A DNA stretch of 64,000 nt from Cellulomonas sp. URHE0023. Its GTDB lineage: Bacteria; Actinomycetota; Actinomycetes; Actinomycetales; Cellulomonadaceae. Below the pieces are notes generated by a model. The model was not told the DNA's origin, did no database searches, and worked only from the letters and a program-made list of their open reading frames with translations. The translations under genes and the position numbers were made by a program. Each line of letters begins with the position of its first letter. The first letter of the stretch is position 1. Location: positions 186,001 to 250,000 of the forward strand of contig NZ_JIAN01000006.1 of assembly GCF_000688475.1 (NCBI RefSeq), written 5' to 3'. Below, in pieces: positions 1-8,144 of this stretch.

Positions 1-575
1 CCGTGCCCCGGGTCAGAGAACCGTGCGAGCGCCTCGTGGCCGACGACGCTCAGGCTCTGGATGTCGACGACGGGCTGGTAGACGATGTCGCGCGTGCCGT
101 TGTGCAGGGCCCGCTCGATGCGTCGGCGCGTCCCGCCGTCGCCCTCGTCGTCGGCCGGCTCCGGCTGCTGGCGTTCCTGGACGGAGCTTCGCAAGGTCGA
201 GTAGAGCTCACGGGTCTGCAGCAGGTTCGCGATGCGCAGGCGGGTCTCGGTGACGTCGAGCGGTTTGGTCAGGAAGTCCTGTGCCCCCAGTCCGAGCACA
301 CGGTCGCGCGCGGCGGTGCTGGTGTCGGCCGTGAGCACGAGGACGGGCAGGTAGCTGCCGGCGGCGTAGGCCTGGACCTGCGCGAGGACCTCGTACCCGT
401 CGACCTCGGGCATGTGGAGGTCGAGCAGGACCAGGTCCGGGCGCACCTCGGGCAGCAGCGTGCGGACCCGGCGCGCATCGGTCTCCGTCACGATCCGCTC
501 CATGCCCTGCTCGATCAGGAACTCACGAACGCGGTCGAGGTTGCTGCGGCTGTCGTCGACGACCAGGACGACCAT
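1..575 (-). CDS. Response regulator with EAL domain (5' part only)
   Basis: The first 191 or so residues of a two-domain signalling protein that runs off the left edge of the window. It begins at an ATG with GGAG about 11 bases upstream. Residues 1-120 form a CheY-like receiver: VVDDS near the start and DLVLLDLHMPEVDG carrying the phospho-acceptor Asp. A short charged linker follows, and then an EAL phosphodiesterase domain opens with IVYQPVVD and GHEALARF, the E-A-L signature. The family hydrolyses or binds cyclic di-GMP, here presumably under control of a sensor kinase outside the window. Catalytic competence cannot be judged because the rest of the EAL domain is missing. A c-di-GMP riboswitch lies about 8.5 kb away. 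Confidence 0.85.
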   Translation of the reverse strand, partial: MVVLVVDDSRSNLDRVREFLIEQGMERIVTETDARRVRTLLPEVRPDLVLLDLHMPEVDGYEVLAQVQAYAAGSYLPVLVLTADTSTAARDRVLGLGAQDFLTKPLDVTETRLRIANLLQTRELYSTLRSSVQERQQPEPADDEGDGGTRRRIERALHNGTRDIVYQPVVDIQSLSVVGHEALARFSDPGH

Positions 576-841
576 CGTCGAGTACCGCTCCAACGACCTA
601 ACCGGCATCGGGCGCACTCTCGACGTCCCACCCGGATGCTCGCCATGAGGACCACACACGCACCACCCCGCGTCGCTTCATCGGCGGCACATCGACGGGC
701 CGTCGGCCTCGCCAGCATAGGCCGCGCCACCACGGGCCGCGCCTCGACCGCAGGGCCACCGGATCGCGGTGCGGCCGAGGATCGAGATGGACGTGACCTG
801 GACAAACACCCAGGTCGCCGGTGCGGTGACTGCGCCGAGCG

Positions 842-1213
842 CTAGGCCGCCTGACCTGCGTCCGACGGTGTGAGCTCGATGAGCGGGCTCTGCGCCATCA
901 TCACGTCGACGTCCTCTCGCCCCCACCGGCGCGCCGCGGCCTCGATCAGCGGACGCCGCTCGTCCGGGTCCTCGAGCACGCGCGCGCGAGCCGGCACGTC
1001 GTCGACCGCCCCGACCTTGAGGTGGATCACGACGTTCGGGTCGGCCGTGACGTTGTGGACCCAGGCGCGGGTGCGAGGTGACGGCTGGCCGGAGATGAAC
1101 AGCCGGCCGTCAAGGTGGTGGAGGTAGATCTCGATCCGACGCGACTCCCCCGTGCGCCGACCGGTCGTCGTGAGGTCGATGATCTGGCTGCGGTAGAGCT
1201 CGGGCCGGGGCAT
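842..1213 (-). CDS. Nitroreductase/F420 (Ddn-type) split-barrel oxidoreductase
   Basis: A 123-residue single-domain protein of the deazaflavin-dependent nitroreductase (Ddn) family. Typical features are an early TTGRRTGESRRIEIYL strand-loop, RLFISGQPSP, and WVHNVTADPNVVIHLK. Members bind F420 or FMN in a split beta-barrel, reduce or sequester small molecules, and are abundant in actinobacteria. An in-frame GTG lies three codons upstream at 1222. Neither start has a convincing ribosome binding site, so the N-terminus is uncertain by three residues. The substrate cannot be inferred. It lies upstream of the EAL response regulator on the same strand, but 266 bp separate them. That gap shows no gene and no clear hairpin. 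Confidence 0.8.
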   Translation of the reverse strand: MPRPELYRSQIIDLTTTGRRTGESRRIEIYLHHLDGRLFISGQPSPRTRAWVHNVTADPNVVIHLKVGAVDDVPARARVLEDPDERRPLIEAAARRWGREDVDVMMAQSPLIELTPSDAGQAA

Positions 1214-1309
1214 GACGCTCACTGTGCGCCGCCCGAGCGACCGCGGCAACGCGGCGCCTGTGCCGGACGCCGGGGAGCCCCGCACGGAACCTCGGGCAGG
1301 CTGGGCACC

Positions 1310-1849
1310 ATGTGGCACACGCGCTCGTCGAAGACCGTCTACGAGAACCCCTGGATCCGCGTCCGGGAGGACGCCGTCGACCGTCCCGACGGCGGCGCGG
1401 GCATCTACGGCGTGATGGAGGTGCGCAACCCTGCGGTGTTCGTCGTCCCTGTGACCGCCGAGGGTGAGGTCGTCATGGTCGAGGTCGCGCGCTACACCAC
1501 CGGGACGGTGTCGCTGGAGGTGCCCGCAGGGGGGTCGGACGGCGAGGCCCCCTTGCTCGCCGCGCAGCGTGAGCTGCGTGAGGAGACCGGCCTCGTCGCG
1601 GACGCCTGGGAGCCGATCGGGTTCATGTTCGCGCTCAACGGGGTCAGCCACGCGCCCGAGCACGTGTTCCTCGCTCGCGACCTCCGACCGTCGGACGTCC
1701 CGGCTGAGCAGGCCGAGGAAGGGATCTCCGCGGTCCGGTCCGTGCCGTGGGCCGAGGTTCTGCGGCTCGTCGCAGACGGCACCATCACCGACGGCGAGAC
1801 GGTCGCAGCGCTCATGTACGCAGCGATCGCCCTCGGGCGAGTCACCTGA
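1310..1849 (+). CDS. NUDIX hydrolase (ADP-ribose pyrophosphatase-like)
   Basis: 179 residues. The NUDIX box is plain: AGGSDGEAPLLAAQ followed by RELREETGLV, containing the REUxEExGU metal-binding core. The spacing from the Gly to the first Glu is one residue shorter than the textbook GX5E. Preceding the box is LEVPAGG, typical of ADP-sugar pyrophosphatases of the NudF type, and the protein has their usual length. Such enzymes hydrolyse nucleoside diphosphates linked to another moiety. The exact substrate is not readable from sequence. The start at ATG 1310 is chosen because the conserved fold begins about 10 residues later. It is transcribed divergently from the Ddn-type gene and ends just before the convergent SulP gene. 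Confidence 0.85.
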   Translation: MWHTRSSKTVYENPWIRVREDAVDRPDGGAGIYGVMEVRNPAVFVVPVTAEGEVVMVEVARYTTGTVSLEVPAGGSDGEAPLLAAQRELREETGLVADAWEPIGFMFALNGVSHAPEHVFLARDLRPSDVPAEQAEEGISAVRSVPWAEVLRLVADGTITDGETVAALMYAAIALGRVT

Positions 1850-1870
1850 CCACCGCCTGGCAGACCGCCG

Positions 1871-3601
1871 TCAGCGCTCCTGGCCAGGTTCGGCCGCTGC
1901 GGCCTTCTGGGCCTCGACCGCCCGGTGCGTGTTCCCGTGGATGTGGTCCGACCCGAGACGCTCGACGAAACCCTCGCGCACGAGCACGGCCCGGACTGCG
2001 GGCTTGCACCGGGCCAACCGCAGCGTCACCCCTGCCTGGGTGCACAGGACGAGCACCTCGTCGAGCTTCGCCGACCCCTGGGAGTCGACGAAGTTCACCC
2101 CTTCGAGGGTGACCACGACCCCGTGCACGCCTGGCGTCTCCTGGATCAGCGTGCGCACGCGGTCCTCGAGGGCATCGGCCGTGGCGAAGAAGAGACCACC
2201 GTCGATCCGGACCACCGCGACGCCGTCGGGCAGCTCGTCACCCGGGTTGTCGGAGATGTCGCGGTACACCTGCGTGCCCGGCTGGCGACCGAGGACCGGC
2301 ATCTCAGGGCGCGTGGTGACTCCGACGAGCCAGATGAGCGAGAGCCCGATGCCGATCATGACGCCCGCCAGGACACCGAAGACCAGAGTGCCCAGGATCG
2401 CGGCGATCGCGACCCAGAAGTCGAACCGCTGGACCCGGTAGATCCGGCGCATCTCGGGCAGGTTCATCATGCCCATCACGACGGCCTCGATGATGAGCGC
2501 ACCGAGCACCGGCTTGGGCAGCTCGGAGAACAGCGGCGCCAGGAAGAGCAGCGTCGCCAGGACCGTGACGCCCGACGTGATGGACGCGAGCCCTGTTCGG
2601 GCTCCCGAGTGGTCGTTGAGCGAGCTCGCCGACAGGCTCGTCGAGACGGGCATCCCCTGGAGCACGCCGGAGCCGATGTTGGCGGCGGACTGCGCGAGCG
2701 ACTCCTGGTCGACGTCGATCTGGTACCGGTGCTTGGCAGCGAACGCCCGTGCGTCGCCGGCCGTCTGCGAGAAGCCGATCAGCATCAGCGCGAAGGCCCC
2801 GAGCGTCACCGGAAGGACGTGGTCCCACATCAGGCCGACGTCCGGCAGCACGAACGACGGCAGCCCGCGCGGCACGTCCCCGACGAGGGCGACCCCGTGG
2901 GCCCCTAGGTCGAAGAAGTACGAGGCGAGAAGTCCTCCGACGACGAGGACGAGGGCGCCCGGGACGTGCGGGGCGACGGCGCGGAGCCCGAACACCACCA
3001 CGAGCGACACCACACCGACGACCACAGTGGTTCGATTTCCCTCACCCAGCGCGCCGAACCAGCCGCGCAGCTCCTGGAACGAGTTCGACCCCTCGACCGA
3101 GGTGCCGTTGATCTTGGGCAGCTCGCCGATGACGACGTCGATCGCGGCGCCGAACAGGAAGCCCGTCACCACGGCACGCGAGAGGAACTGCGCGATCCAT
3201 CCCATCTTGGCGACGGCGAGGACGAGGAAGAGCAGCCCGGACGCGAGTGTGAGGCCGGCGACGAACGAGGCGATGTCGGCCTCGTCGGTGATGCCGGCCG
3301 CGACGACCGAGCTCGCAGCGACTGCGGCCAGACCCGAGCTCGGTCCCATAGAGATCTGCCGGCAGGTCCCGAAGACCGCGTACAGGATCGCGCCGACGGC
3401 TGCGGCGTAGAGCCCGTTCTGCACCGGGATCCCCGCGATGTCCGCGTAGCCGAGGTTCTTGGGGACGATCAGCGCAGCGACGGTCACCCCGGCGATCAGG
3501 TCGCTACGGAGCCAACGCCGGTCGTAGGACCCGATCCACCCGACGATCGGCAGCAGCCGCTGGACGTGGGACTGCGGAGCCGCAGAGCGGTTCCCGCTCA
3601 C
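1871..3601 (-). CDS. SulP-family anion permease with STAS domain
   Basis: 576 residues. A membrane domain of 10-14 segments carries SulP hallmarks: AALIVPKNLGYADIAGIP near the N-terminus, ISMGPSSGLAAV, and QGMPVSTSLSASSLNDHSGA. A C-terminal STAS domain (about 430-560) contains VNFVDSQGSAKLDEV. SulP proteins carry sulfate, bicarbonate or other anions, usually by proton or sodium coupling. Which anion applies here cannot be told. The start is GTG 3601, whose GTGA overlaps the TGA of the upstream MFS gene, so the two are probably translationally coupled. The gene is distant from the cysteine operon at 38.5 kb, so a sulfate role is not supported by context. It converges on the NUDIX gene. Confidence 0.9.
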   Translation of the reverse strand: MSGNRSAAPQSHVQRLLPIVGWIGSYDRRWLRSDLIAGVTVAALIVPKNLGYADIAGIPVQNGLYAAAVGAILYAVFGTCRQISMGPSSGLAAVAASSVVAAGITDEADIASFVAGLTLASGLLFLVLAVAKMGWIAQFLSRAVVTGFLFGAAIDVVIGELPKINGTSVEGSNSFQELRGWFGALGEGNRTTVVVGVVSLVVVFGLRAVAPHVPGALVLVVGGLLASYFFDLGAHGVALVGDVPRGLPSFVLPDVGLMWDHVLPVTLGAFALMLIGFSQTAGDARAFAAKHRYQIDVDQESLAQSAANIGSGVLQGMPVSTSLSASSLNDHSGARTGLASITSGVTVLATLLFLAPLFSELPKPVLGALIIEAVVMGMMNLPEMRRIYRVQRFDFWVAIAAILGTLVFGVLAGVMIGIGLSLIWLVGVTTRPEMPVLGRQPGTQVYRDISDNPGDELPDGVAVVRIDGGLFFATADALEDRVRTLIQETPGVHGVVVTLEGVNFVDSQGSAKLDEVLVLCTQAGVTLRLARCKPAVRAVLVREGFVERLGSDHIHGNTHRAVEAQKAAAAEPGQER

Positions 3602-5190
3602 CCGAAGTCCATGCCTTCGAGGGCGGACGACGGAGCCAGGTCGGGCAGCCGCAGCATGCGGAACGAGTTCACCAGGCCGAGCAGGCCGGCGATCAGAGGC
3701 ACGAGCAGGGCGATCTGCAAGGAGATGTTGCGAGCTTCGTCGTTGATCGCGACGACCTCTGCCTCGACGTCCGGTGGCAACCCGGTCAGCTGCGCCGACA
3801 GCTGGGTGCTGCTCATGATCTCGGCGTCGTCCTCGAGGGCTGCGGCGATCTGCTGCTGCTCGGCTGCGGGGATGATCTCGCTGTTCTCGGTCAGGTTCGT
3901 GAAGCTGAAGGACAGCGCGGCAAGCATCAGCCCACCGGCCATGGCCAGACCGAAGGACAGACCGAACGACCCCGCGGCCGAGTTCACCCCCGCCGCCTCG
4001 CTGACGCGTTCCTCCTCGACCGGCGCGAGCGTGTAGTTGTTGAGCTGAGAGACCAGCAGGCCCAGGCCGGCACCCGTCAGGGCGAGCGGCGCCACGAGGT
4101 ACCAGCCGCTGTCCACACGTGGGACGAACGGGATGATGACCGCCATCCCCAGGGTCGCCAGCAGGAACCCGGTGCGGATGATGGCCGCCGGTCGTCGGTT
4201 GCCCGCCCGCTTCCCCGCGACGACCGCCGCGGCGAACATCGTCAGGGAGAGCGGTGCCAGAGACAGCCCCGCCTCGAGCGCGTTGTACTCGAGCGTCATC
4301 TGGAAGAACAGCGGCAGGGCGATCATGGCCCCGCCGAGCGTGACCTGCTGCAGCAGCTGGCCCGAGATCCCGGCCGTGAAGTTCGGGTGCAGGAACAGGT
4401 CCGGGTCGAGCAGCGTCACGCGTGCGTCGCGCTTGCGTCGCACGAGCCACCGGGCGAGCGACACGAGCGCCACGACACCGATCAGCATCAGGGCGCCGAC
4501 GTACTCGCCGCCCTCCTGCCAGACCAGGATCCCGAGCACGACGCCGCCCATGCCGACGACGGAGAGGCCCGCCCCGACCACGTCGACCCGCCGGGAACCG
4601 GTGTACGGGACGTCACGAACCAGGCGGATCTGGCTGAGCACCACGAGGATGACGACGACCTCGAGCCCGAAGCCGACGCGCCACGACAGGTAGGTGGTGA
4701 CGAATCCGCCCAGCAGCGGTCCGACCGCCGCGGCGATCGCCGCCGCCGCTCCGACGAGCGCGTACGCCTGCTTCTGCGCCGCGCCCGCGAAGTTGCCGTG
4801 GATCAACGACTGCATGGCCGGCAGCAGCAGGGACGCGCCCAGACCCCCCACGATCGCCCAGAAGAGAACGATCGCGGTCAGGCTCTGCGCCAGGGTCATG
4901 GCGAGCGCACCGACGGCGTACGCGAGCAACCCGAGCACGTAGGCGCGCTTGCGGCCGACGAGGTCGCCGACCTTGCTGTTGATCAGGATGAAGGCGGCGG
5001 ACACGAGCGCCTCGAGGGCGATCGCGGACTGCACGCCGCTCGCTGTCGTGTCCAAATCCGTGACGACCGCGGAGATCGACACGTTCATCAGTGACGTGTC
5101 GACTACCAGGACGAACATCGCCATCGCGAGGAGGATCATCAGCCGACGGCTGCCGTTCGGCGCTGCACCCTCGTGGGGTCCGGTGCTCAC
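3598..5190 (-). CDS. MFS drug exporter, DHA2 (14-helix) type
   Basis: 530 residues with about 14 hydrophobic segments. The first helix contains FVLVVDTSLMNVSI, matching motif D1 (LDxTIVNVAL) of 14-helix proton antiporters of the QacA/EmrB class. Motif A appears as GDLVGRKR. Between the last two helices is an external acidic segment rich in Glu, Asp and Gln (about residues 420-490), unusual in being predicted helical and soluble. The GTG start at 5190 is preceded by AGGAGAG at good spacing. The protein probably exports a toxic or signalling compound. It is the first gene of a two-gene unit with the SulP permease. A CGAACGAC inverted repeat upstream suggests repressor control. Confidence 0.85.
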   Translation of the reverse strand: MSTGPHEGAAPNGSRRLMILLAMAMFVLVVDTSLMNVSISAVVTDLDTTASGVQSAIALEALVSAAFILINSKVGDLVGRKRAYVLGLLAYAVGALAMTLAQSLTAIVLFWAIVGGLGASLLLPAMQSLIHGNFAGAAQKQAYALVGAAAAIAAAVGPLLGGFVTTYLSWRVGFGLEVVVILVVLSQIRLVRDVPYTGSRRVDVVGAGLSVVGMGGVVLGILVWQEGGEYVGALMLIGVVALVSLARWLVRRKRDARVTLLDPDLFLHPNFTAGISGQLLQQVTLGGAMIALPLFFQMTLEYNALEAGLSLAPLSLTMFAAAVVAGKRAGNRRPAAIIRTGFLLATLGMAVIIPFVPRVDSGWYLVAPLALTGAGLGLLVSQLNNYTLAPVEEERVSEAAGVNSAAGSFGLSFGLAMAGGLMLAALSFSFTNLTENSEIIPAAEQQQIAAALEDDAEIMSSTQLSAQLTGLPPDVEAEVVAINDEARNISLQIALLVPLIAGLLGLVNSFRMLRLPDLAPSSALEGMDFG

Positions 5191-5324
5191 GTTCGCTCTC
5201 CTGGTCTCTTCGTGCGACACGCGACAGGACCCGCTCGACGGGAAGCTGTCGGACGCCACCTGCGTGCTCCCGTCCTACAGCATCCGAGCCCCTCCACGGA
5301 CCAGAACACGCGATCAGCTCGTGC

Positions 5325-5345
5325 CGAACGACGACCGGTCGTTCG
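5325..5345. promoter_or_regulatory. Perfect inverted repeat, putative repressor operator
   Basis: CGAACGAC, five bases, GTCGTTCG: an exact 8+8 dyad of 21 bp in the 258 bp gap between the MFS gene (starting at 5190, minus) and the CD225-like gene (5449, plus). Size and symmetry fit a TetR-family operator in front of an exporter. No TetR gene is adjacent, so the regulator would act from elsewhere. Confidence 0.5.
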
Positions 5346-5448
5346 ACGGTGCCCCGGTGCTCGGGCCCAGGAGGCGCCGTCCGACACAAAGCGTCCTCCC
5401 AGTTTTCAGGCCTAGCCTCGCCGAACCAGGCACGACCGAGGAGGAACC

Positions 5449-6060
5449 ATGGCTCAAGAGTCGAACCCCACCGACCCGACAGCGGTCGTCCCGCCGCCTG
5501 CAGAGGCCGATCCCGCGACCCCTGGGGCACCGCCGCCCGCCGACCCCCCGGTCTACGTCGCGTCGCCACCGGACGGTCCCCCGGTCTACGCCCCGCCGCC
5601 CGCCGACCCCCCGGCCTACGCGTCGTCGCCACCGGCCGGTTCCCCGGTCTACGCCGCGCCGCCACCTGCGGGTCCGCCTGGCCCAGCAGCGCTGACGTCA
5701 CCAGTCCCAGGACGGACGTCGGCTCCGGTCGGCTGGGTGATCGCCGCGATGCTGCTGTTCTGGCCGACCGGGATCCCCGCGCTGCTGGCGTCGCACCGGG
5801 CCGCGAGGGCGTTCGGAGCCGGCGCCACCGACGCCGCCCTTCACGAGTCGGCGATCGCGCGACGCTGGAGCATCATCAGCGTGATCGTCGGTGGCGTCCT
5901 GATCGTCGTGTCGCTCCTGTCCGCGATCGCCTGGGCGGTCCTCGTCGCCGCCGTCGTGCACGACCGCGAGGACGGTCGGTGGGACGGCGGCCCCGCGTTC
6001 GGCAACGAACGGCCGTTCGGTCCGCCCGACGGCTCCGGCAGGCAGCGTTTCGACGGCTAG
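5449..6060 (+). CDS. CD225/dispanin-like membrane protein with proline-rich N-terminus
   Basis: 203 residues. Residues 1-80 are a low-complexity tail built from PPADPPVY and PPAGPPVYA-like units, probably cytoplasmic and disordered. A two-helix membrane module follows: GWVIAAMLLFWPTGIPALL, then a loop with an alternating small/charged pattern, then WSIISVIVGGVLIVVSLL. Order and spacing match the CD225/dispanin (interferon-induced transmembrane-like) family common in actinobacteria, whose function is mostly unknown. The C-terminus is a short charged Gly/Pro tail. GAGGAGG just before ATG 5449 is a strong ribosome binding site. It is divergent from the MFS gene and 68 bp upstream of the phospholipase-D gene. 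Confidence 0.7.
   Translation: MAQESNPTDPTAVVPPPAEADPATPGAPPPADPPVYVASPPDGPPVYAPPPADPPAYASSPPAGSPVYAAPPPAGPPGPAALTSPVPGRTSAPVGWVIAAMLLFWPTGIPALLASHRAARAFGAGATDAALHESAIARRWSIISVIVGGVLIVVSLLSAIAWAVLVAAVVHDREDGRWDGGPAFGNERPFGPPDGSGRQRFDG
5531..5656 (+). repeat. Two tandem 63-bp units within the proline-rich coding region
   Basis: The stretch beginning CGCCGCCCGCCGACC at 5531 recurs at 5594 with a few substitutions, a period of 63 bp (21 codons). It encodes the PPADPP(V/A)Y repeats of the CD225-like protein. The period is a whole number of codons, as expected of repeat expansion in a disordered tail. Confidence 0.7.
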
Positions 6061-6128
6061 CACCGTGGCAGGCACCGTTCGCCGGCACGCGCGTGGCCGC
6101 GCCGGTCGACCTGTGCGAGTTTGGTCCC

Positions 6129-7796
6129 GTGCTTCGCTTCGCGCTGCCCGTGCTCCGACGCAGGTCGCACGTGCCTCGGGGCTCCCGTTCGGGGGTTCGG
6201 CTGCCTGCGGTCGCCAGCGGACGGACCGAGCTCGGCTGGTTCCTGACGGGAACGCAGCGCGGCAACGACGCGACCCGGATCCGTCCGTGGACCGACGGCA
6301 ACGCCGTGCGCGCGCTCGTGCACGGCGGCACGTACTTCGGCGTTCTCGCCGAGACGCTGGCGAAGGTGGAGCCGGGTGACCTTGTCCTGTTCAGCGACTG
6401 GCGCGGCGACCCGGACGAGCGGCTGACCGACGACGGGGCGACCGTCGCGCAGGCGTTGTCGGACGCAGTGCTCCGGGGCGCTCTGGTGAAGGGACTGATG
6501 TGGCGCTCGCACCTGGACCGGCTGCGGTTCTCGAACAGGGAGAACCGCAACCTCTCCGAACGCGTCAACCTCGTCGGCGGTGAGGTGCTGCTCGACCAAC
6601 GGGTCCGCACCGTCGGGAGCCACCACCAGAAGTTCGTCGTCATCCGGCACTCGGGCCGGCCTGCGGATGACACCGCGTTCCTCGGTGGGATCGACCTGGC
6701 CCACGGGCGCCGGGACGACGCCGACCACCGCGGCGACCCGCAGGCCCAGCCGTTCGCGCACCAGTACGGGCCGCATCCGGCCTGGCACGACGTCCAGGTC
6801 GAGCTGCACGGCCCGGCCGTCCGGGACGTCGAGGACGTGTTCCGTGAGCGTTGGGAGGATCCGGCCGCGCTGTCCAGGCTGCCGTGGCAGGCCGTCCCGG
6901 ACGACCTGCACGGGGAGGACCGGCGAGCGGACCGGCTGCCACCGGCCTCGCCGGCCCCGCCTGACGCGGGCACCTGCTCGGTCCAGCTCCTGCGCACCTA
7001 CCCCCAGCGCCATCCCGGGTACCCGTTCGCACCTGAGGGAGAGCGGAGCGCCGCGCGGGGATATGCCAAGGCTCTGCGACGAGCCCGACGCCTCGTCTAC
7101 ATCGAGGACCAGTACCTGTGGTCCGCGGACGTCGCTCACGTGTTCGCAGCCGCACTGCGTCGCGAGCCGGGTCTCCACCTCGTCGCCGTCGTCCCGCGCT
7201 ACCCCGACCAGGACGCGCGCCTCAGCCTGCCGGCGGTCCGGCTCGGCCACGTGCGGGCGCTGCAGATCGTGCGTGCCGCAGGCGGCGACCGCGTGCAGGT
7301 CCTGGACGTCGAGAACCACGTGGGCGACCCGGTCTACGTGCACGCGAAGGTCTGCGTGGTCGACGACGTGTGGGCCACGGTGGGCAGTGACAACCTCAAC
7401 CGCCGGTCATGGACGCACGACTCCGAGCTCACCGCGGCGATCCTTGACCAACGCCTGGACGGACGCGAGCCGATCGATCCGGCAGGTCTCGGTGACGGCG
7501 CCCGGGGCTTCGCGCGCGAGCTGCGGCTCGAGCTGTGGCGCGAGCATCTCGACCGCGACTCGGACGAGGGGCTGCTGGACCTCGGCGACGCGTTCGAGGC
7601 GGTCCGGTCCAGCGCGGCGGCCCTCGACGCGTGGCACGACGGTGGGTGTGCAGGCCCTCGACCGCCGGGCAGGCTGCGCGTCCACCCCGTGGCGCACCTG
7701 CCGCTCTGGCAGCGCGTGCTGGCGGCTCCGCCGTACCACGCGGTCGTCGACCCCGACGGTCGGCCGCTGCGGTTGAAGGTGCGTGGGCAGCACTGA
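6129..7796 (+). CDS. Phospholipase D superfamily enzyme (cardiolipin synthase-like)
   Basis: About 555 residues with two PLD half-sites. The first reads SHHQKFVVIRH (about residues 160-170): it has the H-x-K pair, but an Arg stands where the classical motif has Asp. The second is VHAKVCVVDD with downstream GSDNLNRRS, a complete HxKxxxxD plus GSxN. Conserved GGIDLAHGRRDD follows the first site. The family transfers phosphatidyl groups (cardiolipin or phosphatidylserine synthesis) or hydrolyses phospholipids. The start is uncertain: GTG 6093, 6129 and 6171 are all in frame with weak ribosome binding sites, and the conserved region begins at ELGWFLTG around 6231. It lies downstream of the CD225-like gene in the same direction and may share its transcript. 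Confidence 0.8.
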   Translation: MLRFALPVLRRRSHVPRGSRSGVRLPAVASGRTELGWFLTGTQRGNDATRIRPWTDGNAVRALVHGGTYFGVLAETLAKVEPGDLVLFSDWRGDPDERLTDDGATVAQALSDAVLRGALVKGLMWRSHLDRLRFSNRENRNLSERVNLVGGEVLLDQRVRTVGSHHQKFVVIRHSGRPADDTAFLGGIDLAHGRRDDADHRGDPQAQPFAHQYGPHPAWHDVQVELHGPAVRDVEDVFRERWEDPAALSRLPWQAVPDDLHGEDRRADRLPPASPAPPDAGTCSVQLLRTYPQRHPGYPFAPEGERSAARGYAKALRRARRLVYIEDQYLWSADVAHVFAAALRREPGLHLVAVVPRYPDQDARLSLPAVRLGHVRALQIVRAAGGDRVQVLDVENHVGDPVYVHAKVCVVDDVWATVGSDNLNRRSWTHDSELTAAILDQRLDGREPIDPAGLGDGARGFARELRLELWREHLDRDSDEGLLDLGDAFEAVRSSAAALDAWHDGGCAGPRPPGRLRVHPVAHLPLWQRVLAAPPYHAVVDPDGRPLRLKVRGQH

Positions 7797-7817
7797 TCCG
7801 CCGGTCGGACCGGGCGT

Positions 7818-8030
7818 CTAGGCGTCGTCGCGGACCTGCTGCAGTGCGAGCGCGCCGCTCACCTCGTGCTCGACGAGCACCGGGACGAAGTCGCGGACGA
7901 CCGCGTCGGCGAACTTGGCCAGGTGCGCCTCGACCTGTGCTCGCACGTCGACGTCCGGCACGTCCGGGTAGCGCGCGGACAAGCGCTCGACCACCTCGTC
8001 GATCGCGTGACCCTCGTTCTCGATGGGCAT
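7818..8030 (-). CDS. Small three-helix-bundle protein
   Basis: 70 residues, acidic and wholly alpha-helical in appearance: HAIDEVVERLSARYPD, then VDVRAQVEAHLAKFADAVVRDFVPVLVEHE. The pattern (helix, short loop with YPDVPD, two further amphipathic helices ending in VPVLVEHE) matches the actinobacterial three-helix-bundle dimerisation domain often fused to or placed near low-molecular-weight phosphatases. No phosphatase is adjacent here. GGGGAC lies upstream of ATG 8030. The function is unknown. It is convergent with the phospholipase-D gene. Confidence 0.65.
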   Translation of the reverse strand: MPIENEGHAIDEVVERLSARYPDVPDVDVRAQVEAHLAKFADAVVRDFVPVLVEHEVSGALALQQVRDDA

Positions 8031-8144
8031 GGCAGAAGCGTCCCCTGGCCGGTCGCCCCGGTCAACGACTTCCGTCCGGTGGTTCCCCGGCGATCTGGAC
8101 CAGCGTCACGGTGCAGACACGCCGCTCGCGCGACGATCCGATCC

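Noticed and set aside
5091..6128. In-frame extension of the phospholipase-D protein upstream of 6129
   Set aside because: It runs through the CD225-like gene in another frame and has Arg-rich composition. No family conservation before ELGWFLTG.
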